In this document: piece by piece, positions 7,279 through 16,900 of the stretch
Layout of the letters: each line of letters starts with the position of its first letter
Position numbering within the stretch: the first letter of the stretch is position 1
Assembly (NCBI GenBank): GCA_036379955.1
Contig: DASVFR010000016.1
Location: forward strand, 1 to 64,000
Origin: VRUE01 sp036379955
Lineage (GTDB): Bacteria; Actinomycetota; Thermoleophilia; Solirubrobacterales; 70-9
Length of the DNA: 64,000 nucleotides
Reading direction: 5' to 3'
The notes under the pieces: model-generated
What the model saw: only the letters and a program-made list of their open reading frames with translations
Database searches by the model: none
Told to the model about the DNA's origin: nothing
Program-made: the position numbers and the translations under genes

Positions 7279-8432
7279 GCGACGGATTCTTCAGATCCCG
7301 CTGGGTGAATCCGCCTCAGGAAGTCGAGGAGCTCGACCCGGCTCAGCTCGCGCCGGGCTTCCGGGCCGGCGCCGCGCACTGCGGCCTGAAGGGCGGGGGC
7401 AAGACCGACGTCGGGCTGCTCGTCTGCGACGCCGAGCAGGTCGCCTCCTCGATCCTGCTCACCCGCAACGCGTCATCGGCGGCGCCGGTGCGGGTCTGCC
7501 GCGACCGCTGCGAGCGCGGCGCGATCCGTGCCGCGGTCGTGAACGCCGGCAACGCCAACGCCGAGACCGGCGAGCAGGGCTACGCCGACGCGGTCGCGAT
7601 GTGCGACACGGCGGCGGCCGCGCTCGGCCTGCGGCACGAGCTCGTCGCAGTGGCCGAGACCGGCGTGATCGGCGTGCCCTTGCCGATCGAGGCCGTGCTC
7701 GGCGGAATCGAGGAGGCTGCGACCGCACTCTCCCCAGAGGGCGCCGCCGCCTTCTCCGACGCGATCCTCACCACCGACCGCTGGCCGAAGCGCTGCACGC
7801 TGCGCGCCGGGGGAGTGACGATCTCCGCCCAGGCGAAGGGGGGAGGGATGATCCAGCCGAACATGGCGACGATGCTCTGCTTCGTTCAGACCGACGCGGT
7901 CGTCCCCGACCCCGATGCGGCCCTGCGCACCGCCTGCGACGCCTCCTTCGAGCGAATCACGGTCGACGGCCAGATGAGCACCAATGACACCCTCTTGCTG
8001 CAGGCGACCGGCGCCGCCGGGGCGCCGCTGCCCGCGGGGCTGCTCGACGCCGTCCTCCTGCAGCTCGCGCTCGAGGTTGTCGCCGACGGCGAGGGATCGA
8101 GCCGCGTCGGCCGCATCCAGGTCGACGGCGCGGCGAGCCAGGCGGAGGCCGAGCGGGTCGCCCGCGCGATCGCCAACTCGCCCCTGGTCAAGACCGCCCT
8201 CTTCGGCCGCGACCAGAACTGGGGCCGGATCGCCCAGGCCGCCGGCCAGGCCCTGGCCGGAGAGGACCTGGAGGAGATCGGCGGCGAGGCGATCGATAAC
8301 GCCGAGCTCGGGGCCGACGTCCCCGAGGCCGAGATCGGCCTACGGCTCGAGCGCGGCGAGCACAGCGCTCACGTCTGGTTTTCGGATCTGGGCTACGAGT
8401 ACGTGAAAATCAACGCGGAGTACACGACATGA
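7275..8432 (+). CDS. argJ: Glutamate N-acetyltransferase / amino-acid acetyltransferase (ArgJ)
   Basis: Transfers the acetyl group from N-acetylornithine to glutamate, recycling acetyl in the cyclic arginine pathway, and may also make N-acetylglutamate from acetyl-CoA. 385 residues. The self-cleavage site that creates the N-terminal threonine nucleophile of the beta chain is visible in GGGMIQPNMATMLCF near residue 195 (cleavage between A and T). Start GTG at 7275 is preceded by GGAAGGGG 5 nt away. The stop overlaps the argB ATG (ATGA). Confidence 0.96.
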   Translation: MSDGFFRSRWVNPPQEVEELDPAQLAPGFRAGAAHCGLKGGGKTDVGLLVCDAEQVASSILLTRNASSAAPVRVCRDRCERGAIRAAVVNAGNANAETGEQGYADAVAMCDTAAAALGLRHELVAVAETGVIGVPLPIEAVLGGIEEAATALSPEGAAAFSDAILTTDRWPKRCTLRAGGVTISAQAKGGGMIQPNMATMLCFVQTDAVVPDPDAALRTACDASFERITVDGQMSTNDTLLLQATGAAGAPLPAGLLDAVLLQLALEVVADGEGSSRVGRIQVDGAASQAEAERVARAIANSPLVKTALFGRDQNWGRIAQAAGQALAGEDLEEIGGEAIDNAELGADVPEAEIGLRLERGEHSAHVWFSDLGYEYVKINAEYTT

Positions 8433-9316
8433 CTGAGGAAAGGTCGTTTTTTGACGAAGGCCTCGCGGCGAAGTGGAGCAGCGCCACGGTCGAAACGCTG
8501 CTCGAGGCGCTTCCGTACATCCGCGAGTACCACGGTAAGAGGGTGGTGATCAAGTACGGCGGCGCGGCGATGCGCGAGGAGGCCCTTCGCGAGGCATTCG
8601 CAACAGATGTGGTCCTACTCAAGTACGTCGGCATCGATCCAGTGATCGTCCACGGTGGAGGCCCAGAGATCACGGCCTACTTGGAACGGCTCCAAATCAA
8701 ATCGCGATTCCACGAAGGCCTAAGGGTTTCGGACCCCGAAGTCGTGGAGGTGGCGAAAATGGTCCTGCGCGGCAAGATCAATTCAGAAATCGTGCGACGG
8801 CTCAGCCGTCATGGGCAGCCAGCGGTTGGCCTGTCGGGCGAGGACGGAAGCCTCTTTGAGGTGAAACCGGTTCCCAATGCGGATCAGGTTGGCTTCGTCG
8901 GCTCGGTCGAGAACGTCAACGTCGAAGTGCTCGATCACATTGCTAAGGATTACATCCCGGTCATCGCTTCCTCGGCAACGGACCACAGTGGACAGCCCTA
9001 CAACGTCAATGCCGATGAGGCCGCTGGCAAGGTTGCGGCGGGTATCGACGCCTACAAGGTGGTTTTCATCACCGACGTCGTGGGGTGGTTGCGCAATCCC
9101 CCGGATGAACGCTCGTTGATCTCACGCGCATCGTTGAAAGAGGTCAGGTCGAGCCTGTCCTCGCTCGACGGGGGTATGCGGCCGAAGCTGCAGGCATGCG
9201 TAGATGCCCTGGAAGCGAAAACCGAGGCGGCCCACATCATCGATGGCCGAAAGCAACACAGTCTCTTGCTTGAGCTCTTCACCAAACGTGGTGTCGGGAC
9301 GATGATCACGCCGTGA
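8429..9316 (+). CDS. argB: Acetylglutamate kinase
   Basis: Phosphorylates N-acetylglutamate with ATP. 295 residues of the amino-acid kinase fold, with VIKYGGAAM near residue 38, the glycine loop VHGGGPEITAYLERL near 75, GLSGEDG near 133 and the C-terminal HIIDGRKQHSLLLELFTKRG segment. Base composition is unlike its neighbours: two sampled 60-base rows (8701-8760, 8881-8940) are 57% GC by hand count, against 75-78% in sampled rows of argJ and argD. Codons ending in A or T are frequent. Operon overlaps are intact (ATGA with argJ, GTGA with argD), so the body of the gene seems replaced in place by a foreign or differently evolving copy. Confidence 0.96.
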   Translation: MTEERSFFDEGLAAKWSSATVETLLEALPYIREYHGKRVVIKYGGAAMREEALREAFATDVVLLKYVGIDPVIVHGGGPEITAYLERLQIKSRFHEGLRVSDPEVVEVAKMVLRGKINSEIVRRLSRHGQPAVGLSGEDGSLFEVKPVPNADQVGFVGSVENVNVEVLDHIAKDYIPVIASSATDHSGQPYNVNADEAAGKVAAGIDAYKVVFITDVVGWLRNPPDERSLISRASLKEVRSSLSSLDGGMRPKLQACVDALEAKTEAAHIIDGRKQHSLLLELFTKRGVGTMITP

Positions 9317-10503
9317 ACCTGACCGACCTCCAGCATCTCGAGGAGCGCTACCTGATGCGCACCTACAAGCGCGCTCCGGTCGAGTTCGTGCGCGGTGAGG
9401 GCTCGCTGCTCTGGGACGCCGAGGGCAAGGAGCACCTCGACTTCCTCGCCGGCATCTCGGTCTGCTCGGTCGGCCACTGCAACCCGGAGGTGGTCGAGGC
9501 GGTGCGCGAGCAGGCCGGTCGCCTGATGCACACGTCCAACCTCTTCTACACCGAGCCGATGGTGCGGCTGGCCGAGCGGCTCAGCGAGTCGAGCCTCGGC
9601 GGTCGCGTCTTCTTCGCCAACTCGGGCACCGAGGCCAACGAGTGCGCGATCAAGATCGCCCGCAAGCACGCGCACAGGCGAGGGATCGAGGCGCCGGAGA
9701 TCGTCAGCTTCGAAAGCGACTTCCACGGCCGCACCTACGGCGCCCTTTCCGCCACGCCGAAGCTCGCCGCAAATCCCGACCTGGCGCCGATGCTGCCCGG
9801 CTTCCGCTCGGTCCCCTTCGACGACGCCGCGGCGCTGCGCGCGGCGGTGGGGAAGAGCACGGCCGCGGTCCTGATCGAGCCGATCCAAGGCGAGGCCGGC
9901 GTCTACCCGCTGAGCGAGGAGTCCCTGCTCGCCGCGCGCGAGGCCTGCGACGAGAGCGGCGCGTTGCTGATCTTCGACGAGATCCAGACCGGGGTCGGCC
10001 GCACCGGCTCGCTCTGGGCCTACGAGCAGACCCCGGTCCGGCCCGACGTCCTGACCAGCGCCAAGGCGCTCGGCGGCGGGATGCCGATCGGCGCCTGCAT
10101 CGCATCGCCCGATGCCGGATTGGTACTCGAGCCCGGCGACCATGGCTCGACTTTCGCCGCCGGCCCGCTGGCATGCGCGGCCGCTCTCGCCGTGCTCGAG
10201 ATCGTCGACGACCCGGGGTTGCTGCGGCGCGTGCGCGAGCTTGGCGCCCGTCTGCGAGACGACCTGCTCGCGCTCGACGGCGTGGTCGAGGTGCGCGGCC
10301 GCGGCCTGATGCTCGGCGTCGGCCTCGCGGAGGGCCTCGACGCGGCCGCGATCGGCGCCGACCTTCTCGACCGCGGCCTGGTCGTCAACGTCCCCGAGCC
10401 GGGTACGCTGAGGCTTCTGCCTCCGCTCACGGTAGATACCGACCAGGTGGAGCGGGCCGTCGCCGCGATCGGGGCCTCGCTCCTAAGCTTCGCCGCCCGA
10501 TGA
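9313..10503 (+). CDS. argD: Acetylornithine aminotransferase
   Basis: PLP-dependent transamination of N-acetylglutamate semialdehyde to N-acetylornithine. 396 residues of the class III aminotransferase fold: FFANSGTEANECAIKIARK near 100, LLIFDEIQTGVGRTG near 218, and the PLP lysine in LTSAKALGGGMPIGA near 245. It starts with GTG overlapping the argB stop and ends overlapping the ATG of the next small gene. Succinyl-diaminopimelate transaminase activity is possible in this family, but the arg context makes ArgD the natural call. Confidence 0.96.
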   Translation: MNLTDLQHLEERYLMRTYKRAPVEFVRGEGSLLWDAEGKEHLDFLAGISVCSVGHCNPEVVEAVREQAGRLMHTSNLFYTEPMVRLAERLSESSLGGRVFFANSGTEANECAIKIARKHAHRRGIEAPEIVSFESDFHGRTYGALSATPKLAANPDLAPMLPGFRSVPFDDAAALRAAVGKSTAAVLIEPIQGEAGVYPLSEESLLAAREACDESGALLIFDEIQTGVGRTGSLWAYEQTPVRPDVLTSAKALGGGMPIGACIASPDAGLVLEPGDHGSTFAAGPLACAAALAVLEIVDDPGLLRRVRELGARLRDDLLALDGVVEVRGRGLMLGVGLAEGLDAAAIGADLLDRGLVVNVPEPGTLRLLPPLTVDTDQVERAVAAIGASLLSFAAR

Positions 10504-10934
10504 AGAAACGACCCCCCGAACCGCGTGCGCTGACCGCGAGCACCGCCGAGCGCCTGGCGGCGATCGTCGAGGCGGCCGAGCAGGCCGCCGCCAAGGTGAT
10601 CGACGACGCCGAGGAGCAGGCGCGACGGCGGCTGGAGGAGGCGAACGCCCGAGCCGATCGCATCGTCGCCGAGCGTCTGCGCGCCCTCGCCGACGAGCTC
10701 GACCCGCCGGCGGCCACTCCGCCCCGCCGCGAGCCGCACCTGCGTCCCGTCGACGCCGAGCCGGAGGCAAGGACCCCCTCGGGCCCGCGTTCCGCCGCCG
10801 CCGCCCGCCTGCTCGCCACGCAGATGGCCGTCTCGGGTGCCAGCCGCGAGGAGATCGAGCAGCGGCTACGAAGCAGCCTCGAGGTCGAGGACACAAGCGA
10901 GATACTCGACGCGATACTCGGACCGGAGGAGTAG
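10500..10934 (+). CDS. Small coiled-coil protein of unknown function
   Basis: 144 residues, not recognised. Residues about 15-65 are Ala/Glu/Arg-rich with heptad spacing (AAKVIDDAEEQARRRLEEAN), strongly suggesting a coiled coil. A Pro-rich linker (about 68-100) is followed by a short helical tail (SGASREEIEQRLRSSLEVED). There is no signal peptide or membrane segment. The layout resembles DivIVA-like or cell-division scaffold proteins in a very general way. It overlaps argD by four bases (ATGA) and sits in the arg operon between argD and argG, so it is co-translated with arginine enzymes; whether it has a metabolic role is unknown. Confidence 0.7.
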   Translation: MKKRPPEPRALTASTAERLAAIVEAAEQAAAKVIDDAEEQARRRLEEANARADRIVAERLRALADELDPPAATPPRREPHLRPVDAEPEARTPSGPRSAAAARLLATQMAVSGASREEIEQRLRSSLEVEDTSEILDAILGPEE

Positions 10935-10936
10935 CC

Positions 10937-11284
10937 ATGCACGAGGACCCGACGCGGATGATGGGACAGCCCGAACCCGACCACGGCCGCCCGCACGGCA
11001 ACATGCGCCTGCTGATCGCGGGCCTAGTCGCCGTGATCGTCGGCCTGGTGATCGCGGTTGTCGTGATCGCCGGCAGCGGCGATGGCGGCGGGGAATCGAC
11101 GACGACCTTGACGACGACCCCGAGCACGGCGCCGTCGAGCACCGAGACGACGACGGGGTCGACCACCGAGACGACCACGACGACGCCGACGGAAACGACG
11201 ACGACGCCGACCGAAACCACGACCACGACCACCGCGCCGCCCGAAGAAGAAGAAAGCGGTAGCGGCGGCATCGGCGCCCCCTAG
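10937..11284 (+). CDS. Membrane-anchored Thr-rich protein
   Basis: 115 residues: a short cytoplasmic N-terminus (1-22), one transmembrane helix (about 23-45, LLIAGLVAVIVGLVIAVVVI), then an extracytoplasmic low-complexity tail of Thr/Glu/Pro repeats (about 52-100) ending in acidic and Gly-rich residues. The tail is a repetitive DNA tract of ACG/ACC codons and looks like a spacer or O-glycosylated stalk. No domain is recognised. It lies 2 nt after the coiled-coil gene and its stop overlaps the argG GTG. Confidence 0.65.
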   Translation: MHEDPTRMMGQPEPDHGRPHGNMRLLIAGLVAVIVGLVIAVVVIAGSGDGGGESTTTLTTTPSTAPSSTETTTGSTTETTTTTPTETTTTPTETTTTTTAPPEEEESGSGGIGAP

Positions 11285-12552
11285 TGGCCGACCTCACTTC
11301 CCAGCCCCGCACCGCCTCCTACGAGGCGGACCCCGCCGCGGTGCGGCGAGTGCTGCTGCTCTACTCGGGCGGCCTTGACACCAGCGTGATGCTGAAGTGG
11401 ATTCAGGACTCCTACGACGCCGAGGTCGTCTGCCTCACCGTCAACCTCGGCCAGCCGGGCGAGGACTACGCGGTGATCGAGGACAAGGCGAAGCGGCTCG
11501 GGGCGCTCGAGTGCCACGTCGTCGACGCGCGCGAGGAGTTTGCCGCCGATTACCTCGTCCCCGCGATCAAGGCCAACGCCCTCTACGGGCTCGGCTACCC
11601 GCTCTTCACGGCGCTCGGCAGGCCGCTGATCGCCAAGCTCGCGGTCGAGCACGCGCGCCGGACCGGTTGCGACACGATCGCCCACGGCTGCACCGGCAAG
11701 GGCAACGACCAGGTGCGGATCGAGGCCACCGTGGCGACGCTGGCGCCGGAGCTGAGGACGATCGCCCCGGTGCGCTCCTGGCAGATGGGTCGCGAAGAGG
11801 AGATCGCCTACGCCCGCGAGCACGGCATCCCGGTCAAGGGCGGCACCGAGGTCGCGCCCTACTCGATCGACGACAACCTCTGGGGTCGCTCCTCCGAGGG
11901 CCGCTGGATCGAGGACCTCGACCACGCGCCCGAGGACGACGTCTTCCAGCTCGTCACCCGGCCCGAGGAGGCGCCGGACGAGGCCGAGGTCGTCGAGGTC
12001 TCCTTCGAGGCGGGCGTCCCGGTGGCGCTGAACGGCGAGCGTCTCGGCCTGGTCGACCTGCTCGAACGCGCCGCCGAGATCGGCTGCCGCCACGGGGTCG
12101 GCATCGTCGACCACATCGAGGACCGCATCGTCGGCCTCAAGGTGCGCGACATCTACGAGGTCCCGGCCGCGGCGATCCTGCTCACCGCCCACCAGGAGCT
12201 GGAGAAGCTCGTCGGCACGATCCACCAGAACCAGCTCAAGCCCAGCTTGGATCAGAAGTGGGCCTACCTCGTCTACGCCGGGCTCTGGTGGGAGCCGCTG
12301 CGCACCGACCTCGACGCCTACATGGACGCCGTCAACGCCCAGGTCACCGGCACGATCGGCCTCAAGCTCTTCAAGGGAAGCGTTCGCGTCGTCACCCGCT
12401 CCTCGCCCAACGCGGTTTACGACGCCGACCTCGCCTCCTTCGCCGAGTCCGGAGGCCTCTTCTCGCAGACGGCCTCACCCGGTTTCATCGAGCTTTGGTC
12501 GCTGCAGTCGCGGATGGCGCATCGAATTCGACAGCGCGGGGAAGAGGGGTAG
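11284..12552 (+). CDS. argG: Argininosuccinate synthase
   Basis: Condenses citrulline and aspartate with ATP to argininosuccinate. 422 residues. The PP-loop SGGLDTSVMLKWI lies near residue 28, HGCTGKGNDQVRIE near 135, and SIDDNLWGRSSEG near 195. The C-terminal multimerisation helix ends in SRMAHRIRQRG. An N-terminal extension of about 18 residues precedes the usual start. It follows directly on the Thr-rich protein gene (TAGTG overlap). argF and argH are not in the window. Confidence 0.96.
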   Translation: MADLTSQPRTASYEADPAAVRRVLLLYSGGLDTSVMLKWIQDSYDAEVVCLTVNLGQPGEDYAVIEDKAKRLGALECHVVDAREEFAADYLVPAIKANALYGLGYPLFTALGRPLIAKLAVEHARRTGCDTIAHGCTGKGNDQVRIEATVATLAPELRTIAPVRSWQMGREEEIAYAREHGIPVKGGTEVAPYSIDDNLWGRSSEGRWIEDLDHAPEDDVFQLVTRPEEAPDEAEVVEVSFEAGVPVALNGERLGLVDLLERAAEIGCRHGVGIVDHIEDRIVGLKVRDIYEVPAAAILLTAHQELEKLVGTIHQNQLKPSLDQKWAYLVYAGLWWEPLRTDLDAYMDAVNAQVTGTIGLKLFKGSVRVVTRSSPNAVYDADLASFAESGGLFSQTASPGFIELWSLQSRMAHRIRQRGEEG

Positions 12553-12554
12553 TC

Positions 12555-12710
12555 ATGACTTACGATCGTCTCGGCAAGGCCGCGATCCGCTTTGCCTTCA
12601 AGTACGCGCGCCGTCGTTACCGGCGTCAGATCCGCATCGGCATCGGCGTCACCGCGGCCGGGCTCGCCATCGCGGCGTACCTAGCAAGCCGCAACGTCCC
12701 CGAGGGCTGA
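12555..12710 (+). CDS. Small single-pass membrane protein
   Basis: 51 residues starting MTYDRLGKAAIRFAFKYARR, a strongly basic N-terminal half followed by one hydrophobic helix (about 29-44, IGVTAAGLAIAAYLAS). The positive-inside rule would place the N-terminus in the cytoplasm. It lies 2 nt after argG and is in the same transcript. Not recognised; small basic tail-anchored proteins like this are common in actinobacteria but rarely characterised. Confidence 0.6.
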   Translation: MTYDRLGKAAIRFAFKYARRRYRRQIRIGIGVTAAGLAIAAYLASRNVPEG

Positions 12711-12724
12711 CCAACCTCCCCTAA

Positions 12725-12771
12725 GGGTGCAACGTTTTGTTCTTGCATAGCACGCATTTCGCGTTGCACCC
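12725..12771 (+). repeat. 47-nt palindromic element, GGGTGCAACG family, copy 1
   Basis: GGGTGCAACGTTTT at the left end and CGCGTTGCACCC at the right end; the outer 10 bp are perfectly inverted and the centre is GCATAGC. It lies between the argG-side operon and the secreted coiled-coil gene. Other copies: 17948-17994 and 61211-61257. Confidence 0.88.
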
Positions 12772-12838
12772 GGTTCGGGGTTCGCAAGATCCTTTGCGGG
12801 TTATGGTCAAGTTGTAAGGGATCGCTAACAAAGTCCGC

Positions 12839-12844
12839 TACCCT
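12839..12844 (+). promoter_or_regulatory. -10-like TACCCT before 12854
   Basis: TACCCT lies 9 nt before the GTG start, with no Shine-Dalgarno. Confidence 0.35.
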
Positions 12845-12853
12845 CGGCCGCGC

Positions 12854-13876
12854 GTGGCGCCAGTCGTGGCAAAGAAGGCGGGAGGTTTTCTCGCGCGCCT
12901 TGCAATCCTTGGCTGCGCCGCTGGCGCCTGCCTCTTGCTCGCAATCGGGACCGCGTGGGCGGCCAGCATCGACGGGCTGCAGGCCAGGGTCGCGACTGCC
13001 CGCGAGGAGGCCGACTCGCTGCGGACCGAGCTGCAGGAAGCGCAGGCCGAGATCGGTCCGGCCGAACAGCGGGCGGCGGTGGCGGGCGCGCGCGAACGCA
13101 AGTTGAGCGCGCTGCTCGCCAACGGCGAGGAACGCGCCGCTCGCCTGGCGGCGGACATCCGCCGCACGCAGCGCCGCCTCGGCGTCGAGAAGCGCCGCCT
13201 GCGCCGCGCCCGCCGCGTGCTGTCCGAGCGCCTGGTCGCGATCTACGAGGGCGGCGCTCCGAGCACCGCGAGCGTGATCCTCGCTTCCAGCGATTTCGAC
13301 GAGCTGGCGGTGCGCACCGAATACCTGGATCGGATCCAGAGCTCCGACGCGGATCTTGCCGACCGCGTCGCCGAAGTGCGTAGTTCGATCGCCCACGAGC
13401 TGCGGCGCGTCGCGGCGCTGAAGGCCCGCGTCGACGCCTACAACGAGAGGCTGGCCGCCGCCCGCTCCGAAATCGCCTCGGTGCGAGCGGAAGCCGAAGC
13501 GGCTGCGGCGCACTTGCAGGCGGTCGCCGCTGCCCGCAGTGCCTCGCTGGTGGCGCTCAAGTCGAAGATCGGCTCCTGGGTGGCTGACATCGAGACCGCC
13601 GAAGCGGCGAGCCGCGCCGAAGCCGAAGGGACGGTCGAACGTTGGCTCGGCGGGCCCTTCTCGATTCCCGCCTACATCGTGATGTGCGAGTCGGGGGGCA
13701 ACTACAGCGCGGTCAACCCGTCCAGCGGCGCGGGCGGCGCCTACCAGATCTTGCCCTCGACCTGGCAGCTCTACGGTGGTCAGGGCGCGCCGCAGGACGC
13801 CTCAAAGGCCGAACAGGACCGCATCGCCGGCGAAATCTGGGCCGACTCGGGCTCGTCGGCCTGGGTCTGCGGCTAG
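12854..13876 (+). CDS. Secreted coiled-coil protein with C-terminal transglycosylase-like (Rpf-type) domain
   Basis: 340 residues. A signal peptide (1-37; hydrophobic core LAILGCAAGACLLLAIG, probable cleavage after TAWA) is followed by a long coiled coil (about 40-255), as in peptidoglycan-hydrolase partners of the NlpC/EnvC type. A C-terminal transglycosylase-like domain (about 265-340) contains YIVMCESGGNYSAVNPSSG, GAYQILPSTW and a final AWVCG. The Glu in CESGG is the predicted catalytic acid, as in resuscitation-promoting factors. It probably cleaves or remodels peptidoglycan outside the membrane. The gene stands alone between a palindromic element and dnaE. Confidence 0.8.
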   Translation: MAPVVAKKAGGFLARLAILGCAAGACLLLAIGTAWAASIDGLQARVATAREEADSLRTELQEAQAEIGPAEQRAAVAGARERKLSALLANGEERAARLAADIRRTQRRLGVEKRRLRRARRVLSERLVAIYEGGAPSTASVILASSDFDELAVRTEYLDRIQSSDADLADRVAEVRSSIAHELRRVAALKARVDAYNERLAAARSEIASVRAEAEAAAAHLQAVAAARSASLVALKSKIGSWVADIETAEAASRAEAEGTVERWLGGPFSIPAYIVMCESGGNYSAVNPSSGAGGAYQILPSTWQLYGGQGAPQDASKAEQDRIAGEIWADSGSSAWVCG

Positions 13877-13899
13877 GCGCGCCGAGAGCGACGAAATAC

Positions 13900-13932
13900 G
13901 CGCGGAAGGTGCGCGGAAGACGCGCGAAAGCG
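13900..13932 (+). repeat. Three imperfect tandem 11-mers upstream of dnaE
   Basis: GCGCGGAAGGT, GCGCGGAAGAC and GCGCGAAAGCG follow one another directly, about 40 nt before the dnaE start. They could be iterated protein-binding sites or chance. Confidence 0.45.
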
Positions 13933-13973
13933 TGTCGTGGCATCTGGGCGAATTGGCATGATCGCCAGCACCC

Positions 13974-16900
13974 GTGAGCACGCCCGCCGCCGTCCACCTC
14001 CACGCCCACAGCGAGTACTCGCTGCTCGACGGCCACTGCAAGATCGAAGCGATGGCGGCGCGCGCCGCCGAGATGGGCCAGCCCGCCCTCGGTCTCACCG
14101 ATCACGGCGTGATGAACGGCGCGGTCGACCTCTACAAGGCCTGCAAGAAGCAGGGGATCAAGCCGATCGCCGGCTTCGAGGCCTACTTCGTCGACGACGT
14201 CAAGGCGGCGAAGGAGAAGACGAAGTACGAGCGCAACCACCTGACGCTGCTGGCCGAGAGCGACGTCGGTTTTGCCAACCTGGTCAAGCTCAGCTCGGCC
14301 GGCTTCCTCGAAGGCTTCTCGCGCGGCAAGGCCAACGTCGACATGGAGATGCTCGCCGCCCACGCCGAGGGCGTGATCGCCCTCACCGGCTGCCTGCAGT
14401 CGCGCTTCTGCCGCCGCCTGGTCGAAGAGCGCGAGGACGACGCGCGCGCCCACCTCGACGACCTGATCCAGGCGTTCGGGCCCGAGCAGGTCTACTTCGA
14501 GGTGCAGAAGAACGGCATTGCCGAGCAGGACAAGGCCAACGAGGGAATCGTCCGCTTCGCTCGTGAGCTGGGCCGGCCGCTGGTCGGCACCGCCGACGTC
14601 CACTACCTGCGTCGCGAGGACTTCGACAACCACCGGGCGCTGCTCTGCGTGCAGACCAAGTCGACGCTCGAGGCGCCGAAGCTGAGCTTCGACACCAACG
14701 AGTTCTACCTCAAGGACAACGCCGAAATGGCGGACTCCTTCGCCGAGTGGCCGGAGGCCGTGCCGACGACGCTGGAGATCGCCGAGCGCTGCGCGGTGGA
14801 GATCGATCTCGGCAAGCTGCTGCTGCCGCGCTACCCGGCCCCCGACGGCGAGGAGCCGGAGGCGATGCTGCGCCGCATCGCCGAGGAGGGGATGCGGGTC
14901 CGCTACGGCGATCCGATCCCGGCCGAGGCCCGCGAGCGGCTCGAGTTCGAGATGGGCGTGATCGAGGAGATGGGCTTCCACTCCTACTTCCTGATCGTCT
15001 GGGACTTCGTCCGCTACGCGAAGGAGAACGGGATCGCGGTCGGCCCCGGCCGCGGCTCTGCCGCCGGCTCGATCGTCGCCTACGCGCTCTCGATCACCGA
15101 CATCGACCCGCTCGCCAACGACCTGCTCTTCGAGCGCTTCCTCAACCCCGGCCGCAAGTCGATGCCCGACATCGACATCGACTTCTCGGTGCGCGGCCGC
15201 GAGCGCGTGATCCGCTACGTGGCCGAGAAGTACGGTCGCGAGTCGGTCGCCCAGATCATCACCTTCGGCAAGATGGCGCCGCGCGCCGCCACCCGCGACG
15301 CTGCCCGCGTGCTCGGCTACGACTACGGAACCGGCGACCGGCTCGCCAAGCAGATCCCCGAGCCGATCATGGGCCGCAGCCCCTCCTTCGAGGAATGCCT
15401 GCAACCGGGGCAGGAGCTGCGCAAGACCTATGACGCCGAGCCCGACGCGAAGAAGATCGTCGACGTCGCCCAGGGCCTGGAGGGGATCATCCGCAACAAC
15501 TCGATCCACGCCGCCGCGGTCGTGATCGCCGACCGACCGCTGCACGAGATCGTCCCCCTGCAGCTGGCCGAGGACCGCGGCGCGGCGGGGGCCGGCGCGG
15601 GCGGCAACGGCTCCGGCAAGGCCGAGCGCCAGTACAAGATCGTCACCCAGTACTCGATGGGCCCGATCGAGGAGATCGGCCTGCTGAAGATGGACTTCCT
15701 CGGCCTGCGAAACCTCGACGTGATCGAGGACGCGGTCGAGATCATCCGGCGCTCGCGCGGCGAGGAGGTCGACATCGAGCGAATCCCGATCGACGACGCG
15801 AAGACCTATGCGATGCTCGCCAAGGGCGACTCGACCGGCGTCTTCCAGTTCGAGTCGGAGGGGATGCGCGATGCCCTGCGCAAGGTCGGACCGACCGAGT
15901 TCGCCGACATCGTCGCCCTCGGCGCCCTCTACCGGCCGGGTGCGATGGCCTACATCCCCGCCTACGCGAAGGGCAAGAAGAGCCCGGCGAGCGTGCGCTA
16001 CCCGGATCCGCGCCTGCGCGCGATCACCGAGGAGACCCACGGCTGCGTCATCTACCAGGAGCAGTTGATGGCGATCGCCCGCGAGATGGCGGGCTTCTCC
16101 GGCGCCGAGGCGGACGACCTGCGCAAGGCGATCGGCAAGAAGAAGCGCGACCTGATGGCGACGATGAAGGACAAGTTCATGCAGGGCCTGGCCGAATCCG
16201 GCACCGCCGCCGAAGTCGCCGCCGACCTCTGGAAGCTGAACGAAGCGGCCGCCGACTACTCCTTCAACAAGTCCCACGCCGCTTGCTACGGCCTGATCTC
16301 CTATCGCACCGCCTACCTCAAGGCCAACTACCCGGCCGAGTACATGGCGGCGGTGATCTCCTCCGTGATGAACACCAAGGACAAGGTCCCCTTCTTCGTC
16401 AACCGCTGCGAGGAGATGGGGATCGAGGTGCTGCCCCCCGACGTCAACGCGTCCGATCACGACTTCGTCGTCTCCGAGAACGCGATCCGCTTCGGCCTCG
16501 ACGCGGTGAAGAACGTCGGCCACGCGGCCGTCGAGGCGATCCTGCAAGCCCGCGAGGACGGGCCGATCGAGTCCCTCTGGGACTTCTGCGAGCGGGTCGA
16601 TTCCCGCGCCGTCAACAAACGGGCGATCGAATGCCTGATCAAGTGCGGTGCCCTCGACTCGACCGACGCCAGTCGTCGGGGCATGCTGGAGACGCTGCCG
16701 GCCGCGCAGTCCGCCGGTCAGAAGGCGCAGGAGGACGCGCAGATGGGGCAGGGCTCGATCTTCGACTTCGGTGAGGGCGAGGAGGGTGGCGGGTCTTCGG
16801 GTCAGGCGCAGCACCGCCCGCCGATCCCCGCCGCCGAGTTCGAGCGCGCCGAGCTGCTGGCGATGGAGAAGGAGACGCTCGGTACCTATCTCTCGGAGCA

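Noticed and set aside
12725..12771. The GGGTGCAACG palindromes as intrinsic terminators
   Set aside because: The TTTT lies inside the element after the first arm, not after the second, and copy 3 is in the opposite orientation.
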